From: Kosakonia cowanii JCM 10956 = DSM 18146 | Lineage (GTDB): Bacteria > Pseudomonadota > Gammaproteobacteria > Enterobacterales > Enterobacteriaceae | NCBI RefSeq assembly: GCF_001975225.1 | Contig: NZ_CP019445.1 | Coordinates: 744,001-808,000, forward strand | Reading direction: 5' to 3' | Length of the DNA stretch: 64,000 nt | In this document: in pieces, positions 1-8,500 of the stretch | How the letters are laid out: each line of letters opens with the position of its first letter | Numbering within the stretch: position 1 is the first letter of the stretch | The notes under the pieces: model-generated | Database searches by the model: none | What the model was told of the DNA's origin: nothing | What the model saw: the letters and a program-made list of their open reading frames with translations, nothing else | Program-made: the position numbers and the translations under genes

Positions 1-29
1 CCGGCGATGACGAGAATAAACCAGGACAT
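1..29 (-). CDS. gdx: Guanidinium exporter Gdx (SugE), N-terminal fragment
   Basis: Only the first ten codons lie in the window, reading MSWFILVIAG on the minus strand. This is the start of SugE/Gdx, a four-helix small multidrug resistance protein of about 105 residues that works as a dimeric guanidinium/proton antiporter in the inner membrane. A GGAG ribosome site lies seven bases upstream of the ATG and a two-hairpin guanidine riboswitch lies just beyond it, which supports both start and function. The rest of the gene is outside the window. Confidence 0.85.
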
Positions 30-39
30 GGTTGGCTCC

Positions 40-92
40 AGTACGGGGCCGTCCCCGAATAAAAAGTGACGCTGTCGGGTCGTCCCGCCAGC
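40..92 (-). promoter_or_regulatory. Guanidine-II (mini-ykkC) riboswitch upstream of gdx
   Basis: On the minus strand two short hairpins occur in tandem: CGGG-ACGA-CCCG (bases 76-87) and CGGGG-ACGG-CCCCG (44-57). Two stems capped by ACGR tetraloops, about 18 bases apart and directly before a ribosome site, define the guanidine-II class. Members bind guanidinium by loop-loop pairing and turn on guanidine exporters. The second hairpin sits about ten bases before the gdx ribosome site, which suggests translational control. Confidence 0.9.
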
Positions 93-295
93 CAAGTGAT
101 GAGTGTCAGATTTTCCCTTCTTTCCCTGAGGATTTCAACCCCACAAACCCCCATTCATTTTCAGGAAGTTAAAGCAAGAAATAGCCCCTCTTCGCAGCGG
201 AATTCAGGCATTTATTCATCATATCCAGCGAATATGATGAATCGCTTTCCTGGGTACAGGAAGCCGTGCGCCCTCCTCTGACTGCGAAGAAAAAT

Positions 296-895
296 ATGTT
301 CAAAATGCTTGTGATTGATCGCTGTTACTTCACCCGCTCAGGGATGGAATCCTGGCTCAATCAAATTGATTTATTTCCCGCCGCTTTTCTGGTTACCGCG
401 CTGCATAATTTGATGCTGGCGAAAGAGCATATTGTTCAGTGGCAGCCGGATTTGGTCATTATTGATTTACACAGTTTTAAAGATGAAATTCATCATATTC
501 AACAACTTGCATCGCTCTTCTCGGTATGTGGTGCATCCTGCCAGGTGATGCTACTGGAGTCGGGCCACGACACACAGCTGTCGGCGTTTTGCGCGCAATT
601 CCCGATTGCGGCGATCCTGCAAAAGACGGATCCGCTGGAAAAAGTGGCGCAGGCCATTGATAAGATGATGCAGGCGCGTCCGATCAGGCAGTCACGGCGA
701 GTCGTAACGCCGCTATTAACGCGTCAGGAAGAGAAGGTATTAACCCTGTGGATGGAAGGCAGAGATAACGCAGCAATCGCAGCAAACATGAGGATCAACG
801 GAAAAACCGTTTATACCTACAAAAGAAATATTCGTATGAAACTGGGGATGGGAAACCGCTTTACGCCGTTTTTGTCACTACCAGAGGCAAACTAA
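296..895 (+). CDS. ecnR: LuxR-type regulator at the entericidin locus (EcnR/EntR-like)
   Basis: A 199-residue regulator. The N-terminal part (about 1-125) looks like a receiver-like fold with LVIIDLHSF holding a possible acceptor Asp. The C-terminal 60 residues are a LuxR/FixJ helix-turn-helix (LTRQEEKVLTLWMEG...GKTVYTYKRNI). The ATG at 296 follows GAAGA; a GTG at 266 in the same frame would add ten unconvincing residues. It faces the convergent ecnB gene and shares a hairpin with it. A LuxR-family gene beside ecnAB is known from Citrobacter (EcnR/EntR, EcpR/MatA family). The assignment rests on domain and location; no kinase partner is seen. Confidence 0.65.
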   Translation: MFKMLVIDRCYFTRSGMESWLNQIDLFPAAFLVTALHNLMLAKEHIVQWQPDLVIIDLHSFKDEIHHIQQLASLFSVCGASCQVMLLESGHDTQLSAFCAQFPIAAILQKTDPLEKVAQAIDKMMQARPIRQSRRVVTPLLTRQEEKVLTLWMEGRDNAAIAANMRINGKTVYTYKRNIRMKLGMGNRFTPFLSLPEAN

Positions 896-917
896 CGGTA
901 CGGCACAGGCCGTACCG
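896..917. terminator. Bidirectional hairpin between ecnR and ecnB
   Basis: A perfect nine-base inverted repeat (CGGTACGGC / GCCGTACCG, loop ACAG) begins one base after the ecnR stop and ends eight bases before the ecnB stop. Neither side has a long T-run, so termination would be modest; it serves two convergent genes. Confidence 0.55.
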
Positions 918-924
918 GCAGTCA

Positions 925-1071
925 TCACTGTTGTGCTTTGGTCGCAGCGCCAGAAATTGCGCTACCGCCATCGGAGATATCTTCGCCGACGCCACGGGTG
1001 GTATTACACGCCGTCAGCACGGATGAAAGAACCAGTACAGAAAAGATCGCAACAAATGTCTTCTTAACCAT
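925..1071 (-). CDS. ecnB: Entericidin B, bacteriolytic lipoprotein
   Basis: A 48-residue lipoprotein precursor starting [17 protein letters not shown] with lipobox LTAC, followed by [14 protein letters not shown]. Length and the conserved RGVGEDI core match EcnB, the stationary-phase lipoprotein antagonised by EcnA. Start ATG follows GGAAGAT. It lies downstream of ecnA on the same strand with about 108 bases between them, as in E. coli. It should be lipidated at the Cys and placed at the outer membrane periplasmic face. Confidence 0.93.
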   Translation of the reverse strand: MVKKTFVAIFSVLVLSSVLTACNTTRGVGEDISDGGSAISGAATKAQQ

Positions 1072-1179
1072 AATATCTTCCTTTTATTGTCAATATCGTT
1101 TGTGTATAGCCACTTAAGCATAGACAAATTCCCGAAAAGCAACGGGAAAAAAGCGGATTTTTAAGACGAAAGGAAGTTA

Positions 1180-1311
1180 TTAGCTGGCGGCATGCGAAAT
1201 GATATGACCAAGCGTCTGCACATCTTCGCCGATACCGCGCGCGGTATTGCAGCCTGCAAGCAGTGCGCAGCTGATAAGCAGCAGTGAGAGGAGTTTTGCG
1301 AGACGTTGCAT
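1180..1311 (-). CDS. ecnA: Entericidin A, antidote lipoprotein
   Basis: A 43-residue lipoprotein precursor, MQRLAKLLSLLLISC with lipobox LLAGC, then NTARGIGEDVQTLG. The RGIGED core is shared with EcnB, but the mature part is shorter, as in EcnA. It sits between efp and ecnB on the same strand. The pair resembles a toxin/antidote lipoprotein module acting in stationary phase. Confidence 0.92.
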   Translation of the reverse strand: MQRLAKLLSLLLISCALLAGCNTARGIGEDVQTLGHIISHAAS

Positions 1312-1368
1312 GATCCGGGCCTCAACGAACCCGCGACGCAGCAGAGCGCTACGTCGCGGTTGCGCGCA

Positions 1369-1935
1369 TTACTTCACGCGAGATACATATTCGCCGGAGC
1401 GGGTATCAACTTTGATCACTTCGCCAACCTGTACGAACAGCGGCACTTTAACCACAGCGCCGGTGCTCAGGGTAGCCGGTTTGCCGCCGGTACCTGCGGT
1501 ATCACCTTTCAGGCCTGGATCGGTATCAACGATTTCCAGTTCAACGAAGTTCGGCGGCGTAACGGAGATCGGCTGGCCGTTCCACAGCGTCACGATGCAC
1601 TCGGCCTGATCCAGCAGCCATTTTTCGCTGTCACCAATCGCTTTTTTATCAGCAGAGAGCTGCTCAAAAGTTTCGTTGTTCATGAAGTGCCAGAACTCAC
1701 CGTCGTTGTAGAGGTAAGTCAGGTTCATATCAATAACGTCCGCGCCTTCAGCCGAGTCGGTAGACTTGAAGGTTTTCTCAACGCGGGTACCGGTCAGCAG
1801 ACGACGCAGTTTAACGCGTGCGAACGCCTGGCCTTTGCCCGGTTTCACGAATTCGCTGGCCTCAACCGCGTACGGTTCACCGTCCATCATGATTTTAAGA
1901 CCGGCACGAAAATCGTTGCTATAGTAAGTCGCCAT
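1369..1935 (-). CDS. efp: Elongation factor P
   Basis: A 188-residue protein, [15 protein letters not shown]..., nearly identical in length and sequence to E. coli EF-P. EF-P enters the ribosomal E site and rescues stalling at proline runs. The modification loop [12 protein letters not shown] holds the Lys (residue 34) that receives beta-lysine. The ATG at 1935 is chosen because upstream in-frame residues are not family-like. It is divergent from epmB, which makes the beta-lysine donor, with only 41 bases between the starts. Confidence 0.98.
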   Translation of the reverse strand: MATYYSNDFRAGLKIMMDGEPYAVEASEFVKPGKGQAFARVKLRRLLTGTRVEKTFKSTDSAEGADVIDMNLTYLYNDGEFWHFMNNETFEQLSADKKAIGDSEKWLLDQAECIVTLWNGQPISVTPPNFVELEIVDTDPGLKGDTAGTGGKPATLSTGAVVKVPLFVQVGEVIKVDTRSGEYVSRVK

Positions 1936-1976
1936 AAGGCCCTCTGAAATTGTTAACTGGTAGCTTAGCCAAAAAA

Positions 1977-3005
1977 ATGGCACACATTGTAACCCTAAAA
2001 TCCCCTTCCAGAGAAGATTGGTTATTGCAACTTGCCGATGTAATCACCGATCCCGATGAACTGCTACATATTTTAAATATAGAACCTGATGAAGCCCTGC
2101 TGCGCGGACGCGAAGCAAAGCGGCTTTTCCCGCTGCGGGTGCCGCGGGCGTTTGTCGCGCGCATGCGCAAAGGCGATGTCAACGATCCGCTTTTGCGTCA
2201 GGTACTTACCACCAGCGAAGAGTTTATCTCCGCGCCGGGTTACAGCACCGATCCGCTGGATGAGCAGAGCAGCGTAGTGCCAGGTCTGCTGCACAAATAC
2301 CGCAACCGTGCGCTGCTACTGGTAAAAGGCGGCTGTGCGGTAAATTGTCGCTACTGTTTCCGTCGCCACTTCCCGTATGCCGATAATCAGGGCAACAAGC
2401 GGAACTGGCAGGGCGCGCTGGACTATATCGCCGCGCACCCGGAGCTGGATGAGATCATTTTTTCCGGCGGCGATCCGCTGATGGCCAAAGATCACGAGCT
2501 TGAGTGGTTGATCGCGCAACTGGAAGCCATTCCACACCTTAAGCGCCTGCGCATCCATAGCCGCTTGCCGATTGTGATCCCGGCGCGTATCACCGATACG
2601 CTGGTTGCCCGTTTCGCCCGCTCCTCGCTGCAAATTTTGCTGGTGAACCATATCAACCACGCGCAGGAGATTGGCGACGATTTCCGTGCGGCAATGGCGC
2701 AGCTGCGCCAGGCGGGCGTCACGCTGCTCAACCAGAGCGTGCTGCTGCGCGGCGTGAATGACAATGCGCAGACGCTGGCGGATCTCAGCAACGCCTTATT
2801 TGACGCCGGCGTGCTGCCTTACTATCTGCATGTGCTGGATAGGGTAGAGGGCGCGGCGCACTTTATGGTGAGTGATGAAACGGCGCGGGAGATTATGCGT
2901 GAGTTACTGACGCTGGTGTCGGGGTATATGGTGCCGAAGCTGGCGCGGGAGATTGGCGGTGAGCCGAGTAAAACGCCGCTGGATCTACAACTGCGTCAAC
3001 AGTAA
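1977..3005 (+). CDS. epmB: EF-P-(R)-beta-lysine pathway enzyme, lysine 2,3-aminomutase-like
   Basis: A 342-residue radical SAM enzyme. The cluster motif [13 protein letters not shown] (CxxxCxxC) is present near residue 120 and the C-terminus ends [10 protein letters not shown] as in YjeK/EpmB. It turns (S)-alpha-lysine into (R)-beta-lysine, which EpmA attaches to EF-P. The start MAHIVTLKS matches the family; upstream in-frame ATGs would add nine residues and run closer to efp. Transcription is divergent from efp, so a shared 41-base region carries both promoters. Confidence 0.97.
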   Translation: MAHIVTLKSPSREDWLLQLADVITDPDELLHILNIEPDEALLRGREAKRLFPLRVPRAFVARMRKGDVNDPLLRQVLTTSEEFISAPGYSTDPLDEQSSVVPGLLHKYRNRALLLVKGGCAVNCRYCFRRHFPYADNQGNKRNWQGALDYIAAHPELDEIIFSGGDPLMAKDHELEWLIAQLEAIPHLKRLRIHSRLPIVIPARITDTLVARFARSSLQILLVNHINHAQEIGDDFRAAMAQLRQAGVTLLNQSVLLRGVNDNAQTLADLSNALFDAGVLPYYLHVLDRVEGAAHFMVSDETAREIMRELLTLVSGYMVPKLAREIGGEPSKTPLDLQLRQQ

Positions 3006-3045
3006 AAAAAAGCACGGTCGCGAAATACGCAACGCGACCGTGAAA
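3006..3045 (-). terminator. Terminator of the chemoreceptor gene
   Basis: Ten-base stem CACGGTCGCG / CGCGACCGTG (3013-3022, 3033-3042) followed on the minus strand by a run of T (3004-3011). It lies between the convergent ends of epmB and the chemoreceptor gene and is strongest for the latter. Confidence 0.85.
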
Positions 3046-3081
3046 AAGCGCTTGCACGGGAAACAAGCGCGTGTCGGAACT

Positions 3082-4725
3082 TTAAAAGGTCTCCCAGCCC
3101 TCATCGGTGCCGCCGGCAGGTGCCAGACGCGCACGCTGTACGGGTGCTTTCACTGTGCTGGCGCTGGCGCGAGCCGGCTGCTGGCCCGGTAAACGGAACA
3201 CATCCACCAGCTGCTGCAGTTTCGTGGCCTGCTCTTCAAGGCTACCCGCTGCCGCCGAGGACTCCTGCACCAGCGAGGCGTTCTGCTGAGTAGTGGTATC
3301 CATTTCAGACATCGCCTGCGCAATCTGACCGATGCCACGGTTCTGCTCATCAGAGGCGGCGGCGATCTCCTGCATCAAATCCTTCACCTGCATAACGGAG
3401 TTAACGATGCCGCTCATGGTTTCACCAGCCAGATCCACCTGACGGGAACCCTCCTGCACATAGTTCACCGATTCGCTGATCAAGGTTTCAATCTCTTTGG
3501 CTGCCTGCGCGCTGCGCTGGGCCAGAGAGCGAACTTCGCCCGCTACCACCGCAAAGCCGCGGCCCTGATCCCCTGCCCTTGCCGCTTCTACCGCCGCGTT
3601 CAGCGCGAGGATGTTGGTCTGGAAAGCGATGCCGTTAATCACCGAGGTGATTTCAGAGATGCGTTTTGAACTCTCCATAATGTCTTTCATACGGTTTACC
3701 GCCACGCTGACCACGGTGCCGCCCTGTGCAGCGGTATCGGAAGCGGTAATCGCCAGCTGGCTCGCCTGATGGGCGTTCTCGGCGTTCTGTTTCACCGTCG
3801 AGCTCAGCTCTTCCATGCTGGCGGCCGTTTCAACAACTGCTGCCGACTGCTGTTCGGTACGTGCTGAGAGTTCGTTATTGCCTAACGCAATCTCATTCGC
3901 TGCCGTATTCACCGAGCTTGAAGCGGCGCGCACCATCTTCAGCGACTCAGAGACACGCTCAACCAGCAGGTTAAACGCGGCGACCGCACGGCCAATCTCA
4001 TCCATCCGTCCGGTTGTCAGCGCCTGGCTCAGATCCAGTTTCTCGCTGATATTTTCCATCCCATCGCGCATATCGTTAAGACGACGCTTGATGTTAAGCA
4101 CGGTAAAGAGACCAAACAGACCGAGAATAAGAGTCGCGGCCAGCGTGGCGCTAATCGATAAAACCATTGAGCGGTTAATCAGGCTGGAGTTAGCAGACAC
4201 CGCGTTATTTACCAAATTGCTGTTATAGGCGACCTGATCGGTAAAGTCGTTAATTAATATGGCAATACTGTCAGCAACCGGCCCACCTTTACGCATAGCC
4301 TGAATAATGGCAGCCCGATCATTACTCTCTGAGACTTTAAAAAATTGATCCATTACTGCGCGAAACTTTTCTAAATCGCCCAGCGTTTTATTCGACATCT
4401 CCTGATCGTGTTGATCGGAAACCAGATCTTTAATGTAACCCTGGTGCATGGCGTAAACATCGTCATACAACTTTAATGCGTTCTGTTTGATTTCCGCCAT
4501 CCCGGCAGGTTCTTCAGTCAGACCATGAACGAAGAGCTGGCCGCGGATCGTCAGCACTTTCAGCATCTCTTTGTTCATCATATCGAGGCTGGGTAAGGTA
4601 TTTTCTTTAAAGTTCGTTTGCGACTCACCCAGTTTCGATAAAGAAAATATCGCAATCAGGTTTGTGCCGATAAGGCTTAAAATCAGTAACGAGAAAGCAA
4701 GTAACAATCTTTTTGTAATATTCAT
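3082..4725 (-). CDS. Methyl-accepting chemotaxis protein with C-terminal tether
   Basis: A 547-residue chemoreceptor. TM1 is at about 8-28, then a periplasmic four-helix ligand domain to about 185, TM2 (about 187-210), HAMP, and a cytoplasmic signalling hairpin with the highly conserved tip FQTNILALNAAVEAARAG. It ends in GWETF, a variant of the NWETF pentapeptide that binds CheR/CheB in Tsr and Tar. The start at 4725 follows GGGAG. The ligand is unknown. It sits between epmB and yjeI where E. coli K-12 has yjeJ, and no che genes are nearby, so it joins a signalling array encoded elsewhere. Confidence 0.93.
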   Translation of the reverse strand: MNITKRLLLAFSLLILSLIGTNLIAIFSLSKLGESQTNFKENTLPSLDMMNKEMLKVLTIRGQLFVHGLTEEPAGMAEIKQNALKLYDDVYAMHQGYIKDLVSDQHDQEMSNKTLGDLEKFRAVMDQFFKVSESNDRAAIIQAMRKGGPVADSIAILINDFTDQVAYNSNLVNNAVSANSSLINRSMVLSISATLAATLILGLFGLFTVLNIKRRLNDMRDGMENISEKLDLSQALTTGRMDEIGRAVAAFNLLVERVSESLKMVRAASSSVNTAANEIALGNNELSARTEQQSAAVVETAASMEELSSTVKQNAENAHQASQLAITASDTAAQGGTVVSVAVNRMKDIMESSKRISEITSVINGIAFQTNILALNAAVEAARAGDQGRGFAVVAGEVRSLAQRSAQAAKEIETLISESVNYVQEGSRQVDLAGETMSGIVNSVMQVKDLMQEIAAASDEQNRGIGQIAQAMSEMDTTTQQNASLVQESSAAAGSLEEQATKLQQLVDVFRLPGQQPARASASTVKAPVQRARLAPAGGTDEGWETF

Positions 4726-5044
4726 TGGTAACTCCCGACACGTCATACAAGAAATAGTATTGTTTTTTCACACTCCCTCGCGTTTTGTCCTGAAGTGAAT
4801 ATCGGCAGCGAAAATTATTACTTTATTCCGATATATCCTCTTTTTAAAAAAAAGATCAGATTTATGGAAATATAATTAAAAAAAGCATCAAGCTTAAGAA
4901 AACTTAATATTCAGAGAGACGAAATTTAATTAGCAGGAAAATTATAATCGTCTTATTTACAAGCAGAGAATAAATAACAGCGATGGGAAAAATATCAGTA
5001 CTTTCAGCGCGCCCGCCATCACTGGCGGGCAGAAGGGAGAAAAA
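4726..5044. other. AT-rich gap between yjeI and the chemoreceptor gene
   Basis: About 320 bases without a gene. The part next to the chemoreceptor is AT-rich and should hold its promoter. A seven-base GC hairpin, GCCCGCC-ATCACT-GGCGGGC (5012-5031), lies just after the yjeI stop and may end that transcript, although no T-run follows. Confidence 0.5.
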
Positions 5045-5398
5045 TCAGTTAGGGCATTTGTAAACCTGAGCGTTCATTTCGCTGGCGGTCGGCACAAAGC
5101 TCGACAGCACGCCCTGCGTCGGGCTGCTTACGTTATAGAGCACGTTACCGCCCATAGCGGCGGCCTGGTTGCGCAGAGCATTTGCCGCGCCGCGCATTGA
5201 GCCGCCCTCTTCGCCGTGCTGGCCAGAGAGCCAGTTGCTCTGCTTGCCGCTGGCGGTGCCGAGATACTTGCACTGCGCGGCGGGCTTATCTTCCACAAAA
5301 CGCACGTTCTGGCCGCCTGCGGTGAGATCATTGCTGCTGCTGCAACCCGCCAACAGAAACGCTGCGCCAACCATTCCCGCCAAATATTTTACCGACAT
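5045..5398 (-). CDS. yjeI: DUF4156 lipoprotein YjeI
   Basis: A 117-residue lipoprotein of unknown role. It starts MSVKYLAGMVGAAFLLAGC with a clear lipobox; the mature part keeps the family stretch GKQSNWLSGQHGEEGGSMRG and the C-terminal YKCPN. Length equals E. coli YjeI. An upstream in-frame start would add 40 residues ahead of the signal peptide and is rejected. It is located as in E. coli, near groL, but the intimin-like gene has been inserted between them. Confidence 0.92.
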   Translation of the reverse strand: MSVKYLAGMVGAAFLLAGCSSSNDLTAGGQNVRFVEDKPAAQCKYLGTASGKQSNWLSGQHGEEGGSMRGAANALRNQAAAMGGNVLYNVSSPTQGVLSSFVPTASEMNAQVYKCPN

Positions 5399-5512
5399 GT
5401 TATTCCCCGTAATCAATGAGCTGGACGCGGTTCGTCCGTGTCTAAACCTTATACTAAAAAGATGACTAAAAGAAAAACGTCGCCATCGCAGCTCAGATAA
5501 ATCAGCGGAAAA

Positions 5513-5546
5513 TTGCAAAAAAGCCCCGCCAGTTACGGCAGGGCTT
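5513..5546 (-). terminator. Terminator of the intimin-like gene
   Basis: Hairpin AGCCCTGCC-GTAACT-GGCGGGGCT on the minus strand with a following TTTTTT (5517-5522). It starts about ten bases after the stop of the inverse autotransporter gene. Confidence 0.88.
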
Positions 5547-5553
5547 GCAGAGA

Positions 5554-8500
5554 TTAACAGCCATCAAATTTATACGGCGGGCCGGATGAGGTGGTGCCAA
5601 CGGTTTCGACATTCACGCTGCCCTGCGGGTCAACGTTAAGTCTGAACACGTGCCACAACGTATTACGCTGCGATCCGCTGGCGTTTTCCACCGCCCAGTT
5701 CCAGCTGCGACCATCCGACAGCGAAAGCGTCACCTTCGCTCCCGTCATCAGCGGGCCGGTTGCCGGTTGGCTGTTGTGTACTGAGTAACAGTACGCGCCG
5801 GGGTGGAAATTACCAATCGAGACGGTTTCCGGGCCATAGCCATTGCGCACGTCATTCTCCAGCCCCGCTTCTGCGCCGACCGGGTGCGTCGTCATATAGT
5901 AGACATGCTGCCGGGCACCGCCGGGATTGCTCGCTTTTGGCGGCACAATCAGGTGCGCGTCGAGATTCGCCGGCGTGGCGTTCCAGCTGACAACAATCTT
6001 CGCCACTGCGCCCTTCAGGCGATGCGTCAGGGTGAAATCCTGGGCAAAGAGAGTTCCTCTGACGACCGTGATCGTGGTTTGCAACGGGAAGTAGTCCGGC
6101 GCGGTGACCTCAACATAGTAGCTCCCTGACAAGACATTGAGGCTGTAGCTGCCGTTACTGTTGGCCTGGGTGGAGTAGACCGGCTGCGCGTCGCCTTTGC
6201 TATGAAAGAGTTTGATCTCAGCGCCGGGCACGACAACCGGTGCAGGGTTACTGTAGCCCCATACCGCCTGGGCTCCCCACACGCCGCCGCGCAGGTTGAC
6301 CTGCTGCGGATGGAAGCTCACCGTCTTGTCCGCATCAATGCTGGCCTCGTTATTAAGCGACGCGGAAACCTGCACATTCACCACATCTGTCGTGGTGCTC
6401 TCAAGCAGAGCGGCGGCGATCCCCTCATCGTTGGTCACGCTCAGGCTGTTGATGGTGGCGGCAACGCCTTTATCCTGTAACCACTGCACCGTCGCGCCGC
6501 TGACCGGGTTGTTATTGACGTCTTTGACCCGCGCATGGAAGGTAAAGCTGTCTGTGCCGTTGGCGATTTTATCAGTGGTTGATCCCTCCAGCGTGACGCT
6601 CGCCAGCGCAGCGGTCGAGATATCGCCGATAAAGTCGACCGCTTTACTGGCCGAGGTTCCCGCCACGCGGGCCGTTACGGTAAACCGCCCGGCGCGCAGG
6701 CTGTTAACGCTGGTGGTTACCTGACCATCCAGATTGCTCACCCCCTGTGTGCGGGTCAGCACCGCGCCAGCGCTGACGGTGAAATCAACGGTGATACCGC
6801 TCAGCCGGTTCCCCTTCACATCGGTCACCGTCGCCGAGAGGCTATTGACCGCATTGCCATTCGCCACCGCGCCGTTGCTCTCCACCACCAGGTTGGCATC
6901 GGAGATTTGCGCCGTGACCACATCGGCAATGAATAGCGTCGCTTTGCTCAGGGTGCTGCCGTTTACCGTTGCGGTCACCGTGTAGAGGCCAGCGATATCG
7001 CTAACCACCGTGGTTTGCGCCTGCCCATCCGGCCCGGTAATGGCGGTCGTCGCGGCAAGGGTTGCGCCTGGCGACACGCTAAAGTTGACGGTAACACCGG
7101 GGATCGGGTTGTCATTAGCATCGACAACGGTGGCCGTGACGCCATTCGGCGCAATACCGTTAGCGATCGCGCCATCGGGCGAGATAAGCAGGTTTTCATT
7201 GGGCAGCTGTGCGGTGGTGCTGTCAGCAATAAAGCGGGTGCTCACCTGCGCGGCCTGCGGCGTGCCAACCAGTTTCGCCGTGGCGTTAAAGGTTCCCGCC
7301 CGGCGGCTGGTTAAGGTGGTTTGCGCCACGCCTTGCGCATCGGTAAGCGCCTGCGCGGGCAGAACGCTGACCGGGCTGTCGGGAATAAACTGTATCGCCA
7401 TGCCCGGCACCGGGTTGCCAAACGCATCGGCAATACGGACCGTCATAACGCTGCCCGCCTGGCCATTGGCCAGCGCATCTTGCGCCACGCGGCTCTCGAT
7501 AAAGCGGGCGCTCTGGCGATCGACACTGAAGTTGACGGTTTGCGTCAGCGCCTGGCCATTAACCGTCGCGGTAATCTGCGTCGCCACCGCGCGCGTATGC
7601 GTGAGTAGTAACGTCGCCTGACCACGCGCATCGGTCAGCACCGCATTGCCGCCAATCAGCGTCGCGCCGTTATCCGCCGCGAAGCCCACCGCGTAGTTCG
7701 CCAGCGGGTTGCCATAGCGGTCAGTAACTGTCGCACGCACCGCATTGGCCTGCTTTCCATCCGCCAGCGCGTTATCAGTCATAATGTCGAACGCGGAAAG
7801 CGTGGCGGTGGCGGTATCGGCGATAAACATTACCCGCGCGCTGCTGCTGTTACCATTGCGTAACGTGGCGGAGACCACCCCTTCACCCGCAACGCGGCTC
7901 TTCAGCTTCACCGTCGCCAGACCCTGGCTGTCGCTCACCGCGCTGAGCGAGGTATTATCCTGCCCCTGGTCGTTAAACAGCGTGGCCGCCGGTTTGCCTT
8001 TGCTGTCGGCAAGCTGAGCAATATGGAACGTGACGCGCTGCCCGGCGACCGGCTGTCCCTCCTTCACCACGCTTGCCGTCAGGGTAAAAGCCTGCTGGTT
8101 ATCAGCCAGCTGCGGTGCGGTGGGCGTCAGGGCGATCGGCGCGACCGTTTCGCTGGCGCGCATCACGCGGAGTGTAGTGGTCGCAGGCGTGGCGCGGTTG
8201 CCGTTTTTATCAACGCCAACCGCGGTCAGCACATACTCCTGCGCGACGCTGGCGGCTTCGCTGCGCGTGGCGCGATAGGCCGGAACCTGCACATGGAGTG
8301 CGGTCAATGCCGGTTGTTGCCAGCTGCCGCCGTTGGCGGCAAAGTTCGCCGAGGCGCTCCACTCAATACGCTCAAGACCATACTTCGCTTTGCTAATCGT
8401 CACCGGGATGGTCAGCGTCGTGCCTGCTTCCGCGGTGAGCTGCTTTGGCAGCGAGAGCACCACCAGCGGCTGCTTGCGGTACTGCATCACGATGTCGTAA

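Noticed and set aside
1306..1947. 213-codon frame opposite efp
   Set aside because: Antisense shadow of EF-P, which is near-identical to its E. coli orthologue.
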